In this document: positions 8,534-14,373 of the stretch, in pieces
Position numbering within the stretch: the stretch's first letter is position 1
Layout: each line of letters opens with the position of its first letter
Assembly: GCA_003222065.1 (NCBI GenBank)
Contig: QHUV01000077.1
Span: forward strand, 1-14,373
DNA length: 14,373 nt
Source of the DNA: Gemmatimonadota bacterium
Lineage (GTDB): Bacteria > Gemmatimonadota > Gemmatimonadetes > Gemmatimonadales > Gemmatimonadaceae
Reading direction: 5' to 3'
Notes under the pieces: model-generated
What the model was told of the DNA's origin: nothing
Databases searched by the model: none
The model's input: the letters and a program-made list of their open reading frames with translations, nothing else
Translations under genes and position numbers: made by a program

Positions 8534-9308
8534 GCGTATCGCCGAGCAATTCGCGCGACTGCGCGCGTCCGGGCGACGCGCGCTGGTGCCGTACGTGACC
8601 GCCGGCCATCCGTCTCCTGACGAGACGCTCGCGCTGTTATCGGGACTCGAGGATGCTGGCGCCGACGTGATCGAGGTCGGCGTGCCGTTCTCCGATCCGA
8701 TGGCGGACGGCCCGATCATTCAAGCCAGTTCCCAACAGGCGCTCGCCGCGGGCATGACGTTCGACGGCGTTCTCGACACCGTTTCACGCGCCAAGCTCGG
8801 CGTGCCGATTGTGTTGTTCACGTATTTGAATCCGTTACTGGCCGCTGGCAGAGACGCGCTCACGCGTGCCGCGGAGGCGGGCGTGCACGGCGTCCTCGTC
8901 ACGGACCTGCCGGTCGGAGCGGACGCCGAGCGCGAACAGTGGCTGGGCGACGGTCCGCTCGCGTTCATTCGGCTCGTCGCGCCGACGACTCCGCAGGCGC
9001 GCATGGCGGAGATTTCACAACACGGCAGTGGATTCGTGTACCTGATCAGCCGCCTCGGCGTCACGGGGGTGCGCGAGACTCTGCCACCCGACTTGCCGGC
9101 GACCGTGCGTCGCCTGCGCCAATCGACGCAGCTGCCGATCTGTGTCGGCTTTGGGGTGTCGCGCCCGGAGCAGGCGCGCGCCGTCGCGGAGCTGGCGGAT
9201 GGAGTCGTCGTCGGCAGCGCGATCGTGCGTGCTGCCGGCGAGAGCGTCGAGAGCGCTGTAACCCTGGCAGCATCACTTCGTGCCGCCATCGATACGGTGT
9301 CGCCATGA
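8511..9308 (+). CDS. trpA: Tryptophan synthase alpha chain
   Basis: TrpA cleaves indole-3-glycerol phosphate to indole, which is channelled to TrpB. The GTG at 8511 gives 265 residues, the standard length; a second GTG at 8517 is also possible. No strong ribosome-binding site is visible, so translation may depend on the overlapping HD-GYP gene (23 bp). Catalytic Glu55 and Asp66 are in [19 protein letters not shown], at the family's 11-residue spacing. Other motifs are [11 protein letters not shown] (25-35), FTYLNPLL (103-110), [14 protein letters not shown] (124-137), [10 protein letters not shown], the [12 protein letters not shown] loop (177-188) and the phosphate-binding GFGVS (213-217) and VVVGSAIV (232-239). 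The enzyme looks complete. Its separation from trpB by two signalling genes is unusual. Confidence 0.97.
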   Translation: MSVTISSERIAEQFARLRASGRRALVPYVTAGHPSPDETLALLSGLEDAGADVIEVGVPFSDPMADGPIIQASSQQALAAGMTFDGVLDTVSRAKLGVPIVLFTYLNPLLAAGRDALTRAAEAGVHGVLVTDLPVGADAEREQWLGDGPLAFIRLVAPTTPQARMAEISQHGSGFVYLISRLGVTGVRETLPPDLPATVRRLRQSTQLPICVGFGVSRPEQARAVAELADGVVVGSAIVRAAGESVESAVTLAASLRAAIDTVSP

Positions 9309-11386
9309 AGTTCTTTCTTTCCGGATTCTCGCGCGCGTTAGGCGCGGCCGGGATGCTGCTGCTTGGCATCGTGCTCGTGTTCGATCACCGATGGGCTGGG
9401 TCGTGGGTTGGCATCATTCTCGTTTTTTCGGCGACGGTGCTGCTCCGTACGTATCAGGTGCCGCTCACCAAGTACGGCGCGCTGAACTTTCTGGCATTTC
9501 CGGCGCTGGCCGGGTCGATCATCATCGGTGCGGCGAGCACGTCGCTCGGCATTTACGCCGGCGTGCTTTTTACGGATCTGCTAATCCTTCGGAAGAGCAC
9601 CGAGCCGAGCTGGATCAACGCTGGGCGCGAAGTCGTCGCGCTCGTGAGCGCCTACGGCTTCTTTGCCTGGGCGTCCGTGATGACAGGCGCGGCGCATTCG
9701 GCGGGCATGACGACGGAGGGATTGCCGGCCCTTACCCTCTTCTCGCTGTCGTATTTCATCCTCAGCCGGGCGCTGCTGTATTTCAGTTTGCTCTGGCGCG
9801 ACAAGCTGTTGGAGGAAGAGAAGTCGCTCATCTTGCGGTATGAGGTGATCGGCTTCGGTGCTGGATTGATCGCCGTCGCCGTGGTATTGGCGACGATCAG
9901 CTCGATCGGTCCGGTTGGGTGGGTGTTCGTCGGCGCGACGCTCATTGTCATCGGCGTCCTCGTGAAGCGCATCTTCGAGGAGGCCGTCTCGGCGGAGGAG
10001 CTGAATAAGATCCTCGCCATGGAGCAGGTCGTATCGTCGGACATGAGTCTTGCCGATGCGTTCTTGCGGATCGAGTCGCTGGCGCATCGTCTCGTCGACT
10101 GGCGTGAATTCCGAGTGTTCCGGATGCACGCGACGGGGCCACAGCTGGCGTGGAGCTCGTCGCTTGGCTTTCTCTCGACGCCGCACGAGCCGCCCGAAAT
10201 CGGCATGCGAATGCGTCGCTTGGCGCTCGAGACCGGGCAGGCGGTGATCGTTACCGACGCCACTCAAGATGGCCGTCTCGAGGCGCGCCCCCGCGATGTC
10301 ATGAGCATTGTCGTACTGCCGATGCGGTTCGGCGACCGCAACGTCGGCTTGCTCGAGCTCGAGCACCACAAGCGCGCCGCGTACAGCGTCAAGGACGTGG
10401 CGATGATTCGCCGATTCGCCAATCAGTTGGCGACAACGCTGCACATCGACGAATTGAAGACGCCGCTGCTCGAAGCAATGCGGCGGGTGAGCTCCCAGCT
10501 CGAGACGCTCAACGTGTCGGCGCAGGCGCTTCGCGGCGGCGGCGAGTCGGTGGCGAAGACGATCGGCGACATCTCGCGGGGCATCGTGGAAGAGAGCGAT
10601 CAGCTCGGACGAAGTCTCGAGGCGACGCACTCGCTGCACGAGGCGACGGCGCAGGTCGTCGAGCATGGGAGCAGCGCCGCGAGCGCGAGCCAAAAGGCCA
10701 CGGAGATCGCCGCCGAACATCGGCTCACGATCGGAACGGCCATCGAAAGACTGGTGAGCGCGAAGGGCTTCGTTGCCGAGAGCACCGCGCAGATCGACCA
10801 GCTCGTGCGCACGACGAAGCGCATTACGGAATTCATCGCTGTGATTCGCGAGCTCGCTGACCAGACGAACCTCCTCGCGCTCAACGCCGCCATCGAGGCG
10901 GCGCGCGCCGGGGAGCATGGCCAGGGCTTCGCCGTCGTCGCGGAGGAAGTGCGCAAGTTGGCGGAGCAGAGCGCGCGGGCCTCGGACGAAGCGGGCGACA
11001 TCGTGCTCGGCTTCGAAGAGCAGATGCGCCGCGTCGCGTCGCAGATGCAGCGCGGGCAGTCGATCGTGAGCGACGTCGAAACGCTCTCGGAATCGGCGCG
11101 ACACGCGCTGGATCAAATCGTCGAGGCGACCGCCGCGGCCGCACACGGAGCACAGCGAATCGCGATGACGTCGCGCGATCAGGAGCTCGAGTTCTCCAGG
11201 TTGCGAGACCGTGTCATGCGCGTCGCGGAGATCTCGCGCCGCAACCGCGCCGGCGCCGAGGATGTTACGTCGTCGGCGAAGGATCAAGCGGCGGCGTTGC
11301 GCGAGCTGGAAGGCGCGGCGCACGAGCTGCGCAGCGTTGCCGTCTACCTCAGCGACCTCACCCACCGCATAACGAGCGTCGCATGA
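9305..11386 (+). CDS. Membrane protein with GAF and methyl-accepting chemotaxis (MCP signalling) domains
   Basis: A 693-residue chemoreceptor-like protein. The ATG at 9305 overlaps the trpA stop (ATGA); the frame is open further left only as a trpA shadow. Residues 1-220 hold about six to eight hydrophobic segments (near 9-26, 33-48, 58-95, 108-130, 139-164, 181-200, 204-220) with short loops, so there is no periplasmic ligand domain of ordinary size. Residues about 240-385 form a GAF domain ([39 protein letters not shown]). Residues 390-690 are the long MCP helical hairpin. Its conserved tip runs from about 515 to 556 ([22 protein letters not shown] then [19 protein letters not shown]). The protein should bind CheW/CheA, but no che gene is near, and the CheR-binding tail pentapeptide is absent. 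Likely stimulus: membrane state or a cytosolic GAF ligand (inference). Confidence 0.93.
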   Translation: MKFFLSGFSRALGAAGMLLLGIVLVFDHRWAGSWVGIILVFSATVLLRTYQVPLTKYGALNFLAFPALAGSIIIGAASTSLGIYAGVLFTDLLILRKSTEPSWINAGREVVALVSAYGFFAWASVMTGAAHSAGMTTEGLPALTLFSLSYFILSRALLYFSLLWRDKLLEEEKSLILRYEVIGFGAGLIAVAVVLATISSIGPVGWVFVGATLIVIGVLVKRIFEEAVSAEELNKILAMEQVVSSDMSLADAFLRIESLAHRLVDWREFRVFRMHATGPQLAWSSSLGFLSTPHEPPEIGMRMRRLALETGQAVIVTDATQDGRLEARPRDVMSIVVLPMRFGDRNVGLLELEHHKRAAYSVKDVAMIRRFANQLATTLHIDELKTPLLEAMRRVSSQLETLNVSAQALRGGGESVAKTIGDISRGIVEESDQLGRSLEATHSLHEATAQVVEHGSSAASASQKATEIAAEHRLTIGTAIERLVSAKGFVAESTAQIDQLVRTTKRITEFIAVIRELADQTNLLALNAAIEAARAGEHGQGFAVVAEEVRKLAEQSARASDEAGDIVLGFEEQMRRVASQMQRGQSIVSDVETLSESARHALDQIVEATAAAAHGAQRIAMTSRDQELEFSRLRDRVMRVAEISRRNRAGAEDVTSSAKDQAAALRELEGAAHELRSVAVYLSDLTHRITSVA

Positions 11387-11820
11387 GCAGCGACGGTTCG
11401 CCGCGGCGTACTGATCCGGCGCGCCGAGGGCGGGCGCATCCGCCCGCCGCCCAATCGACGCCCGTTGCCGGCGAGCGGGAGATCACCCTGCGCGGGATGC
11501 GCTTTCACGCGCTCGTCGGCATTCTCGAGCACGAACGCACGGTACCGCAGCCGCTCGAGGTGGACCTCACCGTGCGATCGGCGGCCGAGGACGGTATTCT
11601 GGACTACCGGCGATTGTACGAGCAAGTCGAGCGCGTCGTCTCGGCTGGCCCGATCGACTATCTCGAGAATATCGCCGAGCGAATCACCCGCGCCGCAATG
11701 GAGGACTCACGAATCCGCTTGGCGCGCGTCGCGGTCCGCAAGCCACACGTCGCGCTGCCGGGGCCACTTGCGTACGCGGAGGTAGTCGTTAGGCGAGAGC
11801 GCGAGGAGGGATCTCGCTAG
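11383..11820 (+). CDS. folB: Dihydroneopterin aldolase
   Basis: FolB cleaves 7,8-dihydroneopterin to 6-hydroxymethyl-dihydropterin in folate synthesis. The 145-residue protein starts in an ATGA overlap with the chemoreceptor-like gene. The family domain begins at about residue 33: [20 protein letters not shown] (conserved Glu51), [18 protein letters not shown], the [11 protein letters not shown] helix (91-101), and the catalytic Lys120 in [10 protein letters not shown]. The first 30 residues are a basic, Pro/Ala-rich extension not usual in FolB, which is generally about 120 residues. No in-frame start closer to the domain stands out, so the extension may be real. It is followed by folK after 2 bases. 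A CGTTAGGC motif lies at 11787-11794 in frame GTT-AGG. Confidence 0.93.
   Translation: MSSDGSPRRTDPARRGRAHPPAAQSTPVAGEREITLRGMRFHALVGILEHERTVPQPLEVDLTVRSAAEDGILDYRRLYEQVERVVSAGPIDYLENIAERITRAAMEDSRIRLARVAVRKPHVALPGPLAYAEVVVRREREEGSR
11804..11809 (+). promoter_or_regulatory. folK: folK ribosome-binding site inside the end of folB
   Basis: AGGAGG, the strongest ribosome-binding sequence I saw in the window, 13 bases before the folK ATG at 11823. The spacing is a little long but the match is full. It allows folK to be translated independently of folB. Confidence 0.6.
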
Positions 11821-11822
11821 CC

Positions 11823-12242
11823 ATGCCGCGCGACATCGCCTACGTCGCTCTCGGATCGAACCTCGGTGACCGCGACGCGCATCTCGAGCGCGCGCGAAAG
11901 GCGCTGGCGGCGATTCCGCAATCACGGGTGATCGCGGAATCAAGCATCGAGGAGACAGCACCCCTCGGTCCCGTCGACCAGGATAAGTACCTGAACCAAA
12001 TGGTCGCGCTCGAGACGGAGCTTTCGCCGCGCGAGTTGCTCTCCCAGCTGCAGCGCATCGAGCAAGCAGCCGGCCGGACACGCGAGGTACGATGGGGCCC
12101 GCGGACCCTCGACCTCGACATTGTGCGCTACGAGACGCAAACCGCGTCGGACCGCGATTTGGTCGTGCCACATCCGGCGGCTGGGGCGCGGGGTTTCTGG
12201 CGTCGTGAGATGGCGCAGCTTCGCGCGATGCTAGGTCGGTGA
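11823..12242 (+). CDS. folK: 2-amino-4-hydroxy-6-hydroxymethyldihydropteridine pyrophosphokinase
   Basis: FolK (HPPK) moves pyrophosphate from ATP to 6-hydroxymethyl-dihydropterin, the step after FolB. Motifs: IAYVALGSNLGDRDAHLERA (5-24), ESSIEETAPLGPVDQDKYLNQMVALET (39-65) and the core signature RWGPRTLDLDIV with magnesium-binding Asp97 and Asp99. The VPHP segment (115-118) is present, but the following conserved helix (normally R/A-FVLxPLxEI) reads AAGARGFWRREMAQLRAMLGR. The protein ends at 139 residues, about 20 short of the usual length. The catalytic centre is complete, so it is probably active with a compact C-terminus. It overlaps the next gene by 4 bp (GTGA). Confidence 0.94.
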   Translation: MPRDIAYVALGSNLGDRDAHLERARKALAAIPQSRVIAESSIEETAPLGPVDQDKYLNQMVALETELSPRELLSQLQRIEQAAGRTREVRWGPRTLDLDIVRYETQTASDRDLVVPHPAAGARGFWRREMAQLRAMLGR

Positions 12243-12793
12243 AAACGCGCGTCGATTCGGTACTCGTCGAGCTCCCTCCGTGGGCACAGGTCACCGAGAA
12301 ACGGCGCGCCCACATCCAGCGCGTCGCGGCGCTGCTCGAGCAGTGGGCCGATGTCATGCGCGTCGCGCCGCAGGAGCGTCGAGACTGGCTCGACGCGGCG
12401 CGCTGGCATGACGCGCTGCGCGATGCGCCCCGCGAAGAGCTTCGCCGCCTGGCCGGGAACGCCCCCTATGAGCCGGAGATGCTCCACGGCCCGGCGTCGG
12501 CGGCGCGGCTTGCCCAGGACGGCGAGCAGCGCACCAATGTCCTCGACGCCATTCGATTCCACACCGTAGGTTCGCCGGAGTGGGATCGAACGGGGCGGGC
12601 GCTCTACATGGCCGATTTTCTCGAGCCCGGCCGCTCGTTCTCCCGAGAAGACCGTGCCTTTCTTGCGTCTCAGGTGCCGCACGATTTCGACGGCGTGTTT
12701 CGCCAGGTGGTTCGTATGCGTCTGGTGTACGCCCTCAACGAAGGGCATATGCTCTTCCCAGAGACAGTTCAGCTGTGGAACACGATTCGATGA
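12239..12793 (+). CDS. YqeK-like HD-domain hydrolase (probable diadenosine tetraphosphatase family)
   Basis: The 184-residue HD-superfamily protein matches the pattern of the YqeK family, some members of which hydrolyse diadenosine tetraphosphate symmetrically. Metal-site residues in order: His25 (RRAHIQRVAALLEQWA), His57-Asp58 (AARWHDALRD), His83 (EMLHGPASAARLA), His108 (VLDAIRFHTVG) and Asp126 (ALYMADFLEPGR). The segment IRFHTVGSPEWDRTGRALYMADFLEPGR is the most YqeK-like part. Length agrees with Bacillus YqeK (about 186). The lysine usual after the HD pair in YqeK (HDxxK) is absent, reading HDALRD. It starts at GTG in a GTGA overlap with folK and is followed by a LytR_C gene. That pairing is familiar from YqeK / ribosome-silencing-factor / LytR neighbourhoods, though nadD and rsfS are not present here. 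Confidence 0.85.
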   Translation: MKTRVDSVLVELPPWAQVTEKRRAHIQRVAALLEQWADVMRVAPQERRDWLDAARWHDALRDAPREELRRLAGNAPYEPEMLHGPASAARLAQDGEQRTNVLDAIRFHTVGSPEWDRTGRALYMADFLEPGRSFSREDRAFLASQVPHDFDGVFRQVVRMRLVYALNEGHMLFPETVQLWNTIR

Positions 12794-13209
12794 CTCGCAA
12801 GACGGTCGCGTTTGCCCTGATAGGCTCCTTCGTCGCGTTGGCCGCCACGGCGACGGCATTGCCGGCGCGCCGCGGCCCGGCTCATGGCCACGATGTTCGC
12901 GAGCGGCCGAACACGCCAAGGGTACGCGTTCAGGTGCTCAATGCGACGAAGACGCGCGGTCTCGCTCGGAGAGCGATGATGTACTTGCGCGATCAGGGAT
13001 TTGACGTCGTCGAAGTCGGCACCACAGCAGCCGCGCGTGACACGACGCTCGTGCTCGATCGCTCCCGGCACCCGGAGTGGGCACGGAGCGTCGCGTCCTC
13101 GTTAGGTCAGGCACGCGTGGAGTCGCGCCCGGACACCTCACGCTACCTGGACGTCACCGTGCTCGTTGGGTCCTCGTGGCGGCCGCCGGCCCAGCCGTTC
13201 TACCCGTAG
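12790..13209 (+). CDS. Membrane-anchored or secreted LytR_C-domain protein
   Basis: This 139-residue protein starts in an ATGA overlap with the YqeK-like gene. Residues 1-24 form a signal peptide or single membrane anchor (basic MTRK, then a hydrophobic stretch AFALIGSFVALAATATAL). Residues about 43-132 fit the LytR_C domain: VRVQVLNATKTRGLARRAMMYLRDQGFDVVEVG, DTTLVLDRS, EWARSVASSLGQ, and YLDVTVLVGSSW. This domain is usually the C-terminal part of LytR-CpsA-Psr cell-wall ligases; here it stands alone without the catalytic domain. It probably acts in the periplasm or at the envelope; its ligand is not known to me. Its last 72 bp overlap the 3' end of rlmN on the other strand. It is the last plus-strand gene visible in the operon. 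Confidence 0.82.
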   Translation: MTRKTVAFALIGSFVALAATATALPARRGPAHGHDVRERPNTPRVRVQVLNATKTRGLARRAMMYLRDQGFDVVEVGTTAAARDTTLVLDRSRHPEWARSVASSLGQARVESRPDTSRYLDVTVLVGSSWRPPAQPFYP

Positions 13210-14235
13210 CTGACCGCACGCAGCGGCGATATCCACGCCGCGGCTCTTCCGAATTGCCACCTCGACGCCGTGGCGGCGCAACTCGTGAGCGAAGTCGCGA
13301 ATGCGCGTTGCCGGCGTCGGCACGAAGCCTCTCGCGCCGCCCGGGTGCAGCGGAATCAGGTTCACGAAAGCGCGGCACTCGCGCGCCAGCTCAGCGAGCC
13401 GGATTGCGTGTTCGGTTGCGTCATTCACACCGCCGAGCATCACGTACTCGAACGTCACGCGCCGATCGAATTGTTTCGCCGCCTCGATCACGTCGGAGAG
13501 CGGATACTTGACGTTCACGGGCATGAGCTCACGACGTAGCGAATCGCTCGGCGCATGAATCGAGATCGCGAGACGAAACTGCTCCGGTCGTTCGCCAAGG
13601 GCCACGATTCCGGGCAGGACGCCGACTGTCGAAACGGTTATGTGCCGAGCGCCTAACCCTAAGCCTAACGGGTCATTCAGGAGCGTCAGTGCGTCATTCA
13701 CAGCGCGCCAGTTCATGAGCGGCTCGCCCATGCCCATGAACACGACATTCGTGATTTGCAGCGGCGGATCGAGCAACCGCATTTCACGCACTTGCCCGGC
13801 GATCTCGAAGACCTCGAGGTTGCGCTGAAATCCCATGGCGCCCGTCGCACAGAAGGCGCACTGGAGCGCGCAACCGGCCTGTGAGGAGATGCATAGGGTC
13901 AGTCGGTCGCCCTCGGGAATCGCGACTGACTCGATCGCCTGCCCGTCGCCAAGTATGAACAGGAATTTTTCCGTTCCGTCGGCGGAACGCTGCCGAGCAG
14001 CGATGGACAATCGGGGCAACTCGAACGCGAGCGCAAGCTGAGCACGCAGGGACTTCGGCAGCTCGGTCACGGCTTCGAAGTCCGCGGCGGGATTGACCCA
14101 TAGCCTCCTCAGAATCTGCTTGGCGCGATAGACGGGTAAGCCCCCCTGCGTGAAGAATTCGCGCAGGCGCGACTCCGCCGCGGCCGGCGTAAGGTTCAGG
14201 AGGTTCTCTCGGTTCTTCGGGGACGTCGCGCTCAT
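13138..14235 (-). CDS. rlmN: Dual-specificity RNA methyltransferase RlmN (23S rRNA A2503 / tRNA A37 C2-methylation)
   Basis: RlmN is a radical-SAM enzyme that methylates C2 of adenosine 2503 in 23S rRNA and of A37 in some tRNAs. I prefer the ATG at 14235 (365 residues) because GGAG lies 9 bases before it; the ATG at 14250 adds 5 residues and would have almost no leader from the likely promoter. Features (numbering from 14235): N-terminal accessory domain 10-85 (LPVYRAKQILRRLW), the [4Fe-4S] motif CALQCAFC (Cys122, Cys126, Cys129), NVVFMGMGEPLMNW, ITVSTVGVLPGI, LAISIHAPSDSLRRELMPVN, VTFEYVMLGGVND, FVNLIPLHP, and the methyl-carrying Cys340 in AAACGQL. About 22 residues follow that motif, where many RlmN proteins end; this tail lies wholly within the antisense overlap with the LytR_C gene. 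Confidence 0.96.
   Translation of the reverse strand: MSATSPKNRENLLNLTPAAAESRLREFFTQGGLPVYRAKQILRRLWVNPAADFEAVTELPKSLRAQLALAFELPRLSIAARQRSADGTEKFLFILGDGQAIESVAIPEGDRLTLCISSQAGCALQCAFCATGAMGFQRNLEVFEIAGQVREMRLLDPPLQITNVVFMGMGEPLMNWRAVNDALTLLNDPLGLGLGARHITVSTVGVLPGIVALGERPEQFRLAISIHAPSDSLRRELMPVNVKYPLSDVIEAAKQFDRRVTFEYVMLGGVNDATEHAIRLAELARECRAFVNLIPLHPGGARGFVPTPATRIRDFAHELRRHGVEVAIRKSRGVDIAAACGQLRVERLGRRPPRGPNEHGDVQVA
13651..13670 (-). repeat. Paired CGTTAGGC-type motif inside rlmN
   Basis: On the coding (minus) strand this reads CGTTAGGC, then TTAG, then GGTTAGGC, encoding Leu-Gly-Leu-Gly-Leu-Gly with the rare codon TTA three times. It is the densest site of an octamer found exactly at 1548, 1663, 9336 and 11787 (plus) and 2192, 3702, 7746, 7836 and 13663 (minus), with a one-mismatch copy at 13100 and the one at 13651. 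Its role is unknown. Confidence 0.6.
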
Positions 14236-14244
14236 TCTGATCGA

Positions 14245-14248
14245 CTCC
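14245..14248 (-). promoter_or_regulatory. rlmN: rlmN ribosome-binding site
   Basis: GGAG on the minus strand, 9 bases before the ATG at 14235. It decides the start against the ATG at 14250. Confidence 0.5.
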
Positions 14249-14260
14249 ATCGGCGCCTAG

Positions 14261-14289
14261 AGGCTACTCCGGTGCGGAACGAGGGTCAA
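14261..14289 (-). promoter_or_regulatory. Candidate sigma70-type promoter of rlmN
   Basis: On the minus strand TTGACC (14284-14289) is followed by a 17-base spacer and TAGCCT (14261-14266). The -35 is close to consensus (5 of 6), the -10 is weak (3 of 6). Transcription would begin near 14254, giving a leader of about 18 bases to the ATG at 14235. Confidence 0.4.
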
Positions 14290-14373
14290 GCGACGCTCTA
14301 CCATTAACTTCGCGTCACAATTAGACTTCAGCGCACGAATGGTCCCTTTAGCGAAGCAGCATGCGCTCCCTTG
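14290..14373. other. Intergenic tail with no recognised gene
   Basis: Lower-GC sequence upstream of rlmN reaching the right edge. It contains a short inverted repeat GACGC/GCGTC around 14290-14316 and an AT-richer patch near 14315-14325 that could belong to a promoter. No open frame, tRNA or terminator can be supported. Confidence 0.4.

Noticed and set aside
9581..11365. Long minus-strand open frame opposite the MCP-like gene (about 594 codons), and others opposite trpB and the HEAT gene
   Set aside because: These are Arg/His/Asp-rich shadow frames common in GC-rich DNA; the plus-strand proteins have clear domains and overlaps with neighbours.
14290..14373. tRNA-like sequence on the minus strand (GGTAGAGC near 14295-14310 and GGGAGCGCATGC near the right end)
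   Set aside because: No D-stem partner, no T-loop (TTCGA) and no acceptor pairing can be drawn, so the likeness is limited to short words.

Overview
The window is a dense, GC-rich (roughly 64 %) stretch of bacterial chromosome with almost no non-coding DNA. It holds a tryptophan biosynthesis cluster that runs into folate genes and is interleaved with signalling genes. The gene set and style (GTG starts, Leu-CTC/Glu-GAG bias, YqeK followed by a LytR_C protein, chained overlaps) suggest a Gemmatimonadota-like organism. This is a judgement from protein flavour, not from a marker gene; Acidobacteriota or Myxococcota-type relatives remain possible.

Layout. 1-1158: a GAF/coiled-coil protein, probably cut by the left edge. 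1148-2197: trpD. 2214-2822, minus strand: lexA, sitting inside the trp cluster. 2823-2917: divergent lexA/trpC control region with a duplicated operator-like element. Then ten plus-strand genes follow, almost all overlapping by 4-23 bp: trpC, trpF, trpB, a HEAT-repeat protein, an HD-GYP protein, trpA, a membrane/GAF/chemoreceptor-like protein, folB, folK, a YqeK-like HD hydrolase and a LytR_C-domain protein. Last, rlmN lies on the minus strand (13138-14235) and overlaps the LytR_C gene tail to tail, with a plausible promoter just upstream. The final ~85 bases hold nothing I can call.

Functionally, TrpD, TrpC, TrpF, TrpB and TrpA supply every step from anthranilate to tryptophan. TrpE and TrpG are not in the window and may lie to the left. 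FolB and FolK make the pterin half of folate. LexA is a complete, cleavable SOS repressor. The signalling genes (GAF, HEAT, HD-GYP, MCP-like) are physically and translationally tied to the amino-acid/folate operon, which is the most unusual feature here. The HEAT and HD-GYP proteins, wedged between trpB and trpA, appear to share an unnamed N-terminal domain and may be functional partners.

At the DNA level, the octamer CGTTAGGC occurs nine times exactly (both strands, several reading frames) against about 0.6 expected by base composition. It therefore looks like a DNA-level motif rather than a protein constraint.
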